From the NCBI RefSeq assembly GCF_030848805.1, contig NC_092359.1:3275001-3339000 (forward strand): a DNA stretch of 64,000 bases, in the 5' to 3' direction. Positions within the stretch are counted from its first letter, which is position 1, and the number at the start of each line of letters is the position of its first letter. The notes under the pieces are model-generated. The model was not told the DNA's origin. It saw only the letters and a program-made list of their open reading frames with translations, and made no database searches. The DNA comes from Temnothorax longispinosus (taxonomy: Eukaryota > Arthropoda > Insecta > Hymenoptera > Formicidae). The position numbers were made by a program, and so were the translations under genes. Below are positions 21,637 through 34,000 of the stretch, piece by piece.

Positions 21637-23239
21637 GTGTCGTTGTTTTAGAATTTATGACGTGTTATAAGTTACGCAATGTATAACGCAATAATGTCAA
21701 CTCAGTGATATAACTTTCTCGTACAAAAAAAAAAAAGAAATATGAACTTCCTCGAAGTCTACGGACTAATGACACCAATGACACTTGGCATCTTCTTAGG
21801 TTACGTCTCTGATCTCCGTAACATAATAAAAATTAGGTTGCGATTGTCAGTGACTTTCGAGATTGACGTAAATAAACACGACTACGCGCAGCGTGCCGTG
21901 TGGAAAATCGTATATAGATCAACGGAAATCTAGCGGTGAATGGGAATTAAGTATCAAGGCAGTAAATATACACAACCTCCATAATAGTGGGTACTCATGT
22001 CTCCCTCTCCGCTGAAAAATCCACTCGGGACAGGATGTGTCACGATCGGGACCGCATGCGGTCGGCGAGCACGAAACGCGATCGGCTAATCGAGCCCGTC
22101 GGAAACGAAAGATTAATTATTTATCTCGCGAGTAAACGACCTTTGACACTTCGCCCGAGTCATCCAGCGCCATTTTGTCCGCGCGGCTGCGAGCTCAGCG
22201 AGCTGCGAGATCGATTGTTGATTTAAAATAATTCATGTTGGGACAAACGCACCTCGACGACTGTGCGGGCGAACGTCACGAGTCGACGCGAACCGATTGC
22301 ATAAACGGCATAAACAATCCCTCTCGGCTGCAAATCCACCAGTTTCAATCTTATCGTTTAATTTTCGCGACGATTACCAAGTGCGCGTAATTACCGTTCA
22401 CATACACGTATCGTCATTACTTTATTTACAGGTTCGTCATTTAATTCTGCGTTGTTTCTTTTATAAGAATTTTAGTTGACTTAATCGACTCTGCAAGAAG
22501 ATATTCGCGAATTCGACGTTCGCACGTTTCGCCAATCAATCCGAGGTTAATTCGCATACTTACGTATTTAAAACGATCGGAATACGTGCAAATACGCACG
22601 ACGCGTGACTTATCGCGCGCAAGCAACAAGCGTTTAATTAATCATCGCTAATGACACTTTTAATTAATCGCAATAACGCGTCATTCGTCTGGCACGCGTC
22701 TCTCCGCCGATTCAAATATTCGCGCGGCGCACGCGCGCTCGCCCGAGCGGCGCACGCGCACGCGCACTCGCCCCTAGCGGCGGCGGCGGCGTCGCTCGGC
22801 GAGCCGCCGGTAGAGCGCGCCACGGCGGAATTCCGGGCGGTTTTCAGGCGGCGCGGGCGGCGCCGCGGCGGTCAGTCCCGAGTACGACGGCGGTATAGCG
22901 ACGGTGGCGGGCAGTCGGTGGTTACGAGATCGACATGTTGGACATGTCCGTGTGACCGTGCGCGCGCGTGGCGGGCGATCTCTGACGCGCGATTCTCCCG
23001 TGCGTTTCTCGGGGGGTCTCGTCTCTCCCTTTTTTTTTTCTCTCCTTCCCGCCCACCGGTCGTCGTCGTCGTCGCGGTGCAGTGGTGCGCGAGTACGGGT
23101 ACAGTGGAAGCCGCGAGGTGCGCGAAGTGAAGCGAGGCGCGCGCGCGCGCGCGACACGCAACGTCGCCGCTACATGTGAAGTGTCTCGCGAGGATAATTA
23201 TTCGCCGTCGCGCCCGCTGGTTTACCCGGCCCAGCAAAC
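21637..23239. promoter_or_regulatory. Divergent sws / Cip4 promoter region and Cip4 5' UTR
   Basis: Lies between the inferred sws start (minus strand) and the Cip4 start codon (plus strand). The composition rises from AT-rich near sws to strongly CpG-rich from about 22690 to 23220 (CGCGCGGCGCACGCGCGC and similar), typical of a broad CpG-type promoter and 5' UTR in Hymenoptera. Long open frames here on both strands are a by-product of high GC and have no family signature. No TATA box was recognised in the GC-rich part. Confidence 0.55.
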
Positions 23240-26200
23240 ATGAGCTGGGGCACCGAGCTCTGGGTGAGTCTCCAGCTATAGCTCCCACCCTCTTTTCTCT
23301 CTCCGTCTCTCTGTGTGTCTCTTTCTTTCTCTCCCTCTCTTTCTCTCTCTCTCTCTCTCTTTCTCTTTCGCCGTCGCGACCGCCGCGTACGTTCGTCCTT
23401 GTCGCTCCTCTCCCGCACCGCGCCGCGGGCGCTCCGTTCGTCTCTCGTCTCTCGCGCGATCCGCTTCCACCTTGCGAGATTCCGGTCCTCGGGGCCGTTC
23501 CGAAAATGGGTCTGCCGTTTTTCCGCGCGCGCGCCGTTTTCTCGTCGACGAACGTCCGTCTCATGTATATTCCAGCTGCCATTCCCCACCCGTGTTTACG
23601 GCGAACGAACGCACGTCGCACGGTCCTCGTCTCTCGGCGGCGAGAGAAACGCAAATTCGCGCAGCGAGCGACGGTCGCGTTTCGGGTCCCAGACGGTACA
23701 TGCGTCCCGTATTGCGGGCCTGGTTCCGGCCGTGCATTCTGGCCCGTCGCCTCAGGTAGCCGTTCGCCGACGTGACGTTTTCTGCTGCGACGCGGAGCCG
23801 CATACCTAACTTCTTCCCCGACCCGACCCGAAAGGCCCGAGACTCGTTTTCACGCCGATGGCCGCCCGTCCCATTCATCCTCTCGGCAAAATTCCCTCCC
23901 TCGCTCTTTCTCGCTCCCTCGTCGCCCGTAAACAACGCCGTTGTTCACCTTGCGCGCGCGCGCTCGTGTTTTTTTTTCTTTCCTCTCCGTCCTATTCAGC
24001 CGTCTGCCGTGGAGACGTGCGGACTCGTGGAACTCGAGCACTCGAGTCGCACTCGCGAGCGAATATTTCACGAAGTTGCTAACACGCACGCACGCACGAC
24101 CGTCTCGACTCGGGACTCGAATGACGTGCGCCTCGACGAGCAGTTTCTTTTTTTTTCTTCAAGGAAAATTATACACGTCACTTGGTGACGTTTTCTCGGG
24201 ATCTCTCGATGCCGCGAGTCTCGGCAGCCCGAGGTGTCCGCTGTAATCCGTTTTAAAGTTTAAAAGCTAGAGTCTTGTTTACTTTCGATAATCTCTTACT
24301 TCGCCGCTCTTATCTGTCCCGCGAGCTGAAGCGTTTCGTGGTTTAGGACGCGCGCCCGCGGTCCGATAAGATATTCCAGGACTTTCCAGTATTCTCTCAT
24401 TGTCGAGGGATGCGTCAACTCAACTTATCTCATCTACAGAATGAATGCAGCCTCTTGAAATCCTCGTCGAGGCGAAGAAGAAACGTGATTCATCTCCGCG
24501 GCTGTGATCTCCTTGAGGTTTCATATGGCAGTCTCTCTCCGTTACGCCAAATTAAGCTCGTCGGGGCCTTCCAGATTTTCCCTCTTATCCCACTTATCAA
24601 TCGGAGTCGCTTCCTATTAGCCTCCGCCGTTAACCGGCTGTCGGGAATCGGCTTTGACAGCTTCGGCCGCGCGGATCTACGTCGCGGGACATTACCTCAT
24701 CCGTTATTTGTATTTTTTTTCTTAAACTACGCCTCGTTATCTTCGATGTAGTCACGTGATCGTCGCGCGCGATCATCTTGAGATTCTGGAATCACGGAAA
24801 TCTCTTTACGCGTATCTCGGTTTCACTCGGCCAACAGGTTCGTTAAAGCGTGTCCCCATCGCGGACACGAAGCACCAGTTACGACGGAATAGATATAGGT
24901 AGATGGATATTGATGTTTTCTGTTATCGGGCGGGATGTCCGATAATAATTTTCGTGAATTTTATACGTGCTATATCTTCTTTTTTTCCTTCCGAACCTTG
25001 CGCCGATTATCAGTTGATTTTTAAATGCGGTTCGTACCAAAGCTGGAACTGTAACGTCGCGTTATTAAATTGATAATCAACTTATTATATATATATGTAT
25101 ATGTATGGAGAGGTAAAAACCACAGTGGTGAGAGTAAAATTTTTAAATATATTTTTTCGTGTGCACAGATGCAATTTATTGCATCTGTGCACACGAGAAA
25201 ATATATTTTTAAAAATTTGACTTACACCACTGTGGTTTTTTCCTCTCCGTATATTAAACTGATTATCAATTTAACAATATATATTAATATATGTATACAC
25301 TTATTGATTATGTCAATTTAATATACTTAAATTTAAATATAATAGGTTGGCCAATAAGTGCGGTTTTTTACTTATAAATGTTACTTATAAATAACCGCAC
25401 GGACTTACTGGCCAACCCAATATTTAAGTTGAAAATTTAATAGCACCGATGACCTAATGTTTATTAAAGTGTACTAGTTTCCACCCTCTATGTATCACTT
25501 ATCTATCAGTTAGTCCGGCTAACCCGTCCGTCGAGATCTTCATTTCGCCTCGAGCGAGCTCGTAATTTCATGACTTCGCAATATCGATTTTTTTTCCCTT
25601 CATTAAATGCCAGCCCTCCATGCGCCGTACTTATTTGTCACCCTCGGTGCACCGAGCTGCTCATTAAATGCATCATCTACGTATCTATCCATCAGCCTTC
25701 CGATTCGCCTCGGGCGAGCTCATTGTAATCTGATGACTGTACAATCAAGGTACCACTCTTTTCTTTTTGCAAGATAAGTGATATTTTTTTCTGCACCGTG
25801 TACTTTCTTCCGAGTCGACAGTTAGCGTCCTCCTCTCGCAATCTTCCGCCTTCTCTTCTTCTCAGCAACTGCTCTATCTGTCGAGCTGTTCACCTCATAT
25901 CTTGCTCTCGGCAGCTATTATTACATTTTATCCTACCTGAGCTGAAGAAGAGGATCGTTAAGATTAAAGCAGGTACAAGAAGAAATTACTTTCCTCACGC
26001 GCAATGGTTTTATTTAGAGCCTTGTGTTTTCTGTCTTTTATACAATTAATAATACGAATAATACGATGTTCCGTGTTGTGAGGCCTGAAAGATTCCCAAG
26101 TATCCATCGAAGGTTAAAGAAACTCGTCTCCCTCTATTGTTGGATTCCGTTCGTGACGTACAATCGAAATTTTTTTCTCAGCAAGGTGCCACTCCTTTGT

Positions 26201-29200
26201 CGCGCGTCTCCTTCACATTTTTGGGAAGAGTATTTTCTTTTTTCGTCTCCTCCCGCGCCCCGAGTTACCTACCTATAACCGTCATCGCCGTCGCCGTCTT
26301 CGTCGCTGTTTTCGCCGACGACGACGACGACGACGACTTGTATAACCGCGATATCCCCGAAAACCAGTTCGCGCTCGCCGGGAGTTTTGCCTTTTCGGTT
26401 GCTAGCCGCGGGCGACGTTCCCCGCGTGTCTCCCCGCGGTTTCCCCCGTTTCCTCCTCTTCTCCCTACCCCCCTCTCGGTGCTCTTTCTGCGCGTACCTT
26501 TTCTGCCCCCCTCGCGCAACGTCGCTTCCCTCTTCCCTCCTCCCTCGTTCTCCCCTCCCGCACTTTGCCCGTGAAGGAGCAGTACGTTCTTTTGCTTCCT
26601 TTCCCGTGAAATCCTCGACGGTCACGACGGCGACAACGTCGGCTTTGCGGCCGACTCCGCGTCCCGAGAGAAAGAGAGAGAGAGAGAGATGACGATATAT
26701 TCTGTATTTCAAAAAAGACAGCCTGGTAACGCTGGATGTGGATATGCACCGCAATAAAAGATTTTGAACGGTCTACCTTTATTTTTTTTTTTTAGAAAAA
26801 ATATTCTGGCGACAAGTATAAAAAACTAGGAGCATAAAACAGTTACAAAAAGGACATATACTACGTTTACGCGAGCGTTACTTCTGTAGTAACTTACGAT
26901 AATTCACTCGTTTACGCGGAGTAAATTATCGTAAGTTACTACAAAATCCCGTTTACGCGAAGGAATTATCGTAAGTTATTACAGAAGTAACGTTCGCGTA
27001 AACGTATAGTATAAACATAAACGTAGTAATAGAGGAACAATGCGATTGTGGAATGTTTATTTTTACTTCAAATTGTGATAAGAGAAACGAGGAGCCTGCG
27101 ATACTTTTCGCTATGGATTTCCGCGAACGCGGCTACACGGGGATGGGAGTAGTCCGTGGAATCGCGCGCGACTTGAAAAGCCCCTAAATGGGATTAGGAG
27201 AGACGAGAGACGCACGCGCGTTCATCTTCCCAGAAAGAATTCTTAACGCGTGTTCCGCGTTTTCCGCGCGCATAAAATCGATTCGCGCTTCGCTTGCCAA
27301 TGACACGTCCCTCTGCGCGCCTTCGGTCCCTCTATTAATAATTCATTCGCGCATTCCGCGCGCCATAATCTTCGTTACTTTATCCCCGTTACGGGCTCGA
27401 CAAACCCCGATCGTCTCCGGCCGAGCTCTCGTTCCGAAATCCGTAATGTCGAATCGTTTCCTTCATCCTCCTTTCCTCGATCCTTCGATCATCGTAAATG
27501 CGTCCGTCCGTCTTGAAAGCATCCGAGAATCGCCGCTGGGCGTAAGCGCGCGAAAGGCTGAGAATCTGGAACGTAACGAATCTCTTCAATTAACATACAC
27601 TTAACAATATGTTTCGATTTTAATCATTGCGACTTTTATCCGAAGAGCGCCTGCCTTTATTTTAGTTCAGCACACGGAAGCGTTTTTATTTCTTCCGCTG
27701 TTAACGTTAAAACTTCAGCTAATTACGTCGATTTATCTCGTTTCATATTTCTCGTTTAACGGGATTTTCCTTTTTTTTTTATTCGGATTACAGTAAATTT
27801 ATGTAAAAATCGTAATAGGACGTATTCATATTTATCTCGATAGCGTGCAATGCGCGCGTAATGAATTTCTTTCTCTCTTTGTTCCTCTCCGAGGAAGATA
27901 CTCTCTTTCTTTGTGAAGATACGACGAGAGGCACGCCCGTCTTGTACACACGCGCTCGCGAGCGGCGGCGGCAGCTATATAGCGGTTAAACACGGACGCG
28001 TCTTGTATCGTGATTCACAAGAAGGTGTACGACACATCGATGACTGATACGCGATACGGCCGCATACCTTGGACCGCGTGTCAATTTTACCAATTGATAA
28101 CGGAAATTACGCCGCTAATCGAACTTCGCCGATTGCGACTCGATAATCCGGGCTATCGCTATCGCTCGAATAACATTACCGGACATTGTGTTTTACCGAG
28201 TATCGCAGATCGGTATCGAGAATAACTTGGTACTCCGAAATAATAAAAAAAGATGTAAGGTAAAGGTATCAATACCCGGACACTTAAGTGTAAGTAAGTG
28301 TACTAATATCTGGACACGTATACCTACTTGTGTCTGGATATCTTTAAAAATATATAAATTTATGGAAATAAGCGTGTCGATATTATAACTAAAGTTTCAA
28401 ACTGCAAGACAAAATATTTTTATCTTTGATTTTAATTCGCGTTATATAAATAGCAAAGGTGTCCAGATATAGGTATACATGTCCGGGTATTGATATCTTT
28501 ATCTCATAAAGTACAATATAAAATTATTCACGGCGCCAAGCGTCGGAGAGCTTCTCTCTTTCTCTGACTTCTCAGAATACTTTCTTCCCGAGAGTGTCGT
28601 CGAGAGGACGATTTTTCTGTCGAATCGCGAAGATAAGACGCTCGCTCCTCCGAACTATCGATTGCCCGATTTACCTCGTAAACCAGGCAGGCGGCCAGCA
28701 CTGACCCTGACGAATTAATTCGGTCCCCCAACGCACCCAGCACCGTGGAATCGATAGACGCGAAGATGGTTGAGCGGGGGATGGGCAGCACGGGACAGAA
28801 ATGGAGATACAATCACGGGCACTTACGTCATCTCGTACACGGTACACGGTATCGCGATTTCGGAAATAACGCACCGGCCTTTTCCGATTTCGCGCTGGAG
28901 AAAGTAACCCGCGTTTCCTCGTAACCCTCGCAACTTTTCCCTCCTACCGCACGACACGGCGCCGTTTCGTTTTCCTTATTCCATTTCGCCCGCAATGATG
29001 GGACCCGCGTTACCCGCGTAGGTGAACCGGAAGAGAGCGCGACGACACCGGGAGCCAAGAGCCAATTCGTGCAGCCACGCGATTTTTTTCTTCCTTTGTG
29101 TGCAAATGAACGTCGATTGAGGCTCTTCTCGATTGTTATTCGAACTCGATCTTTCCGCCATTTATTTTGCGCGAGGAAGTCGTTATTATATTATTCTTAT

Positions 29201-30968
29201 AAAGATATATATGTATATACTTTCTCTAACAGTACTGATGCTCTGCTACACTCGAGCCAAGTGCCTTTAGCTGCAAATATGCGCTGTTATTTGCGAATTG
29301 CGAGAGTCGGTTGTTCTCTATTTGCCGTGCTATACGCACTCCGACGTTCCCATATTCGTCGCTAATTGTTCGGCCTTTCCGGCATTTTTCCCGTTTTCCG
29401 TTCGAAAAAATAATGGAAGGCCATCCGGAAATCGTTTCAGGAATGTGTCAAATTGTGAAATCACCGCGGTACACGCAAGTGGCCGACGCGGACGCCGAGA
29501 CTTGTATGAGCTAAGGATGGTTATTCATCATTTTTCGCTGAAACGCATAATCGACTAACGGAAATGTACTCGGCGAAATTTCCTAATGGGGATTAGGAGA
29601 ATAAGCGTATTCCGTACGCTTGCAACCGTACGTCGGATATGATTTATCGCCATAAAAGGGAGTAGGGACTTTATTTTACCGTGAGGTTGTATTAATCTGT
29701 CAATAAAATAAAAGAAATAACGACTTTTCAATACAATTTCGACTAAAAGACGAAATTTTCATCGTGGTACTATAAAAAGAACTTCGACATAATATTTACG
29801 ACGTTGCTGAGAAAATATCGTCGAAGAAATGTTGATAGGTTTGTATCTCTCCCTCGTTGCTTGTAGAGGAAACCGCTGATCGCTCCTAACTGTACCGCCA
29901 TAAATTCTTTTTAATGACAAAGTGCACCAAGTGGAAACTCTCTTATCGAAACGCGTGACGTGATTTAAATTTACCGTAAAGAAAAGGCATGAGGAAGTGG
30001 CGAACAGTAACGACTTATTTATAGCATAATTATGATCGCGCGGCGAAAAGTGTTTCCAGCTCTAGGATTTGTTCGGCCGGATACTGCTCTAATCATTAAG
30101 TGGTGCTTTATTTCGGGCGTATTTTTTTTTTAATTGATTTCTCTTATAAACGTAGAAAATGTTTTAATGTACGTTTTAATGTGACAAAATGAGATAGAGA
30201 TCATGTTTAATAGAAAAATAAAAGACATAATATTCGATGGAGAAATTACTCTCAGTCGAGAATTGATTATACCGATATATTGACTCGTGAAATTTATTAA
30301 TTACATTCCTTCAATTAATTTCTGAAATATGTCCCGCCTTTTAATTATCGATTATAACTGCGAACTGCGAGTTTAGGAAAGTAAATTGCAACGAGAGTTT
30401 TGATTTTTGAAAAGCGATGCGTTTTTCGACATTTAATTAACGGGGAATGCGTCTATGCGCGTTTGTAGCAATCTGTTATGTACAATCCGAGCGTTTTTCG
30501 ATTGGATCGCGTCGCGGCGAAAGGGTTAACCGGGGTGATCGGGGCCTAGCGTGACACCACCACCTAAACGGGTTTGTCCGGTTTGGCGAATTCCAGTCAA
30601 CACCGTTATTATTTGCTTTTCCCGGCTTTGCATTACTTTCGCTCGAAATCCGAGGAAATCATCCTGCCTTTCTGATTGTTTGATTCGCAATCATTTCATC
30701 TTTTATACATCATTCTACATTAATATTACTTTTATATATATGACGTTTATATTTAACACGTAATATTGGTATTACGTATAAATTATGTAAAATTCGTTTG
30801 GGGATTACATGGGATTTTAAACGGTCTAAAAGTTCAGTTTTCCTAAACCTTCTGTCGCTTCTGCGGTATCTTTTTTTACACGGTACAGTGATTACGAGGT
30901 TATCTATAATGTATATCACGATATCGACATCGTATCGATGTATGTATTTCATTTTACGATCTTTATCG

Positions 30969-31038
<70 letters not shown>

Positions 31039-34000
31039 CCTGTAACTTAAATACTGTAATTTTGACATATTTGATTTCTCTTTTGTTCTTTCAGCAAAAT
31101 AAATTTTATTTTAGTCAATGAAATATATTAATTTAGCTTAATTCTCCTCTTTAGCTTTAAATTAATTAAAATATCAAATATACATTATATGAAAACGACA
31201 ATTTTATTTGGGTCAAATAAATAATTTAGGTCAAATTTTATTAAAAGCGTGTAGAACATTTTCCACTTTTTTAAATAAAAGGACAAATGACCATTTGGTA
31301 CATTTTATTTTATAAATTTATTGATTGAGAATAAATCCGCTGACAAAAAAATCCGGCATCTTTCAACTTTTATATACGCGTCACGAGTTATTCCGAAATT
31401 TGAAACGCTTGCAATTCCCACGTTCATGGATAACCGGTGCCTATTCTCTTGTACGGTTGACCGAAGATGTTTGCATGATTACACGCTTCGCACATCTCGG
31501 TTGTTTACGGAATTTTACTGGGTGTACGGAAACAGAGGGTTAGGATGGCTTCCACGATTGTGTAAACGACACTGCTGGGACACGGCTGGGTTCGTGACAT
31601 TTTGTTCACGACGATCCGTTTCCGTCCGAATTCGATAATAGAATTGAGATAAATTTTGAAAATATCTGGATGACGGGGCGAAGCGTTACGTTTCGGGTAT
31701 CTGTACCAGATTTAGTTTTATTTATACCAGACAAGACCTGGAAACGTCGGAGGACACTTGACGTATCTGCTTCCTCAGAAAGCGAGGAGATTTTTGGGGG
31801 AAATTCAGGAGAGCGCTTTCGATTTTATTAGCGTTGAATAGCGTTTTCTATAAATCCGAATCAAATGTAAATTCGAAAGATCAGAAATTCGGCCTCCCCG
31901 ATTTCTCCGGAGAAACTTAATAATATATGTATATTATATTAAATATCTCATGCATAACACACAGCTCGCACACACACATACACGACACCTCGCATAATTT
32001 TTTTTTTTGGATAATAGTAGGTCAGCGTATCAAAGAGAAATTATATGCTCTACATGCATTATAATTATTCCACGAATGATAATTTTATTTTATACATTTT
32101 ATAGCTATGTGCACTTCGTATATTATTATATTAATCGATAATATTCAAAAGTGTGTTAAAGGAACTTTGTTGAATGAATTACCTCGCAAGTATGAGAATT
32201 ACTTTGAGGTGATATCAAAATTATCATGCACGCGGTGATCCCTCATCGTTTGTCGCGAAGATGAGTATTTTTGCACGAGGTACAGGGTGTCTCGTCGAAC
32301 GAGACACGCAGCGATAATTTATTCTCATGACGAGGCTCTGGTAATCTCGCGACGCGTAATGTTTGCCTTTTTTAACATATGTGTTTATAAAGTATATAAT
32401 CTATAATCAAATATGTGTTTATCATGAATTTATTTTTATCGGGAAATATACCGGCGTGTAGGACAGTGTTTAATCGTAACACGAGTACGACGATTAAGTA
32501 GCAGATAAATTATGTTTATATATAAGATATAACGATCTTGATATACGAGTATTTGCGAAAGAGGAAAAACTGTGGAGATTTTTCGACATATATGCTACTT
32601 ATTACGGAGAACACTGCGGGTGTAAGGGTTAACGAATTCCACGTTCGCGCGTGACACCCCGTAGACGCTTGTCTCGCCTTTTTCCTCGGGCACGCAGCGT
32701 GCGTGGCCGCGTGGCCGCGAACTGCGAAGGGAAAGAACCTGCCCCACCCACGCGTCGCAACGAATCTCTATAAATACCCGAACTCTCGAGAGCGCGCACG
32801 TACTCGCGCACTGCACGTGCGAGAGTGAAACGCGTAATAAGAGCGAGAAAGAAGCGTGTCCGCGCTGATTAAGGCCGCGCGGAACTCGCGGGACCGGAGA
32901 GATTTTTCCACGCACTCGCGCACGCACACACGCGTGGGTGCCCGCGTGATCTAAAAGCCAGGCGATTGTACGAAATAATGTGAATTTGAGAGTTATAATT
33001 TTACAAATCTTCAAATTTTTATCTCTATTGCCTAATCAAATCTTGACACTCATTTGATAGTCTCTCAAAACGACGAAATAGATTCTTTCTTGCTTGTATT
33101 ATATTAAAATGCGATGTTCAAAATATAGGAAAGTATATGAGTAAAGTTAATACAACAAAATAAATTTGTTCTCACTTGTATTTTATTAAAATGCAATATT
33201 CTCTCAAAATCGTACAGAAAAGTGTACATTAATAAATTTAATACACAACGAAATAGATTCTTTCTCGCTTGTATTTTATTAAAATGCGCGTCTCGAAAGG
33301 CTGAAATCAACGATAATATATGAATGAAATTAATATAAAAATATAACGAGAGCAAATTCTTTGCGATGTTTGTAAGTAGGTACTGCAACTACATGCGTAC
33401 GATGAGAGACTCGATTCCTTTCGCGGCGACCATTCGGTCTTTTTATTTTTCTTCGCTGTTATACTTAGGCAATCTTACGTAAGGGATAAAGTATGCTAAT
33501 TTTCTTGCCTCGTGTGCGTTCTCGGCACGATCTACCGAGTAATAATGCATGTAACGACGTTTGTGTCACTGCTCGGCGCGTAAACTGCTCGCACTGTACC
33601 GATAACTAAGAAAGAAAATTCTTTTATTAAATTAGAAAGATATTTCTCTATATGTCTTACGCTCTCGCGAAAATCCCAGGATGTAATATCCCAGGATTAT
33701 CTCGCGTATAAAAGCTGACAAGTTTAATTTGCGTTTGTGAACGTTGAACCATTATTCCGGCAGGAACAAAGCGTTGCGTGCGACGTCGAGGGAGACCCAC
33801 GCGCGTTTCTTATCACCGCTGCATCCTCCGCTGATATCGAGGCCTAGATTATTTCTTCTCGACGTGTTCCTTTTTTCCCCCTCCTCTCTCTCTCTCTTTC
33901 TCCAGACAGTCATTCTCATTCAATCCCATCATTTTCGCTCCGAGCGGCAGTGAACGAACGTTCGCATTGTGATTCATACGGCTGGAGATTAAAAATGCAT

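Noticed and set aside
22640..24250. Many long Arg- and Ser-rich open frames on both strands
   Set aside because: High GC removes stop codons by chance; the frames overlap on all six frames and carry no domain.
26265..26754. Open frames with poly-acid or poly-basic runs in Cip4 intron 1
   Set aside because: Produced by simple GAC/CGT triplet runs; no splice context or family similarity.
33072..33365. CRISPR-like array
   Set aside because: Repeats are degenerate with 87-bp period and lie in an intron of an animal gene; this is a minisatellite-like repeat.
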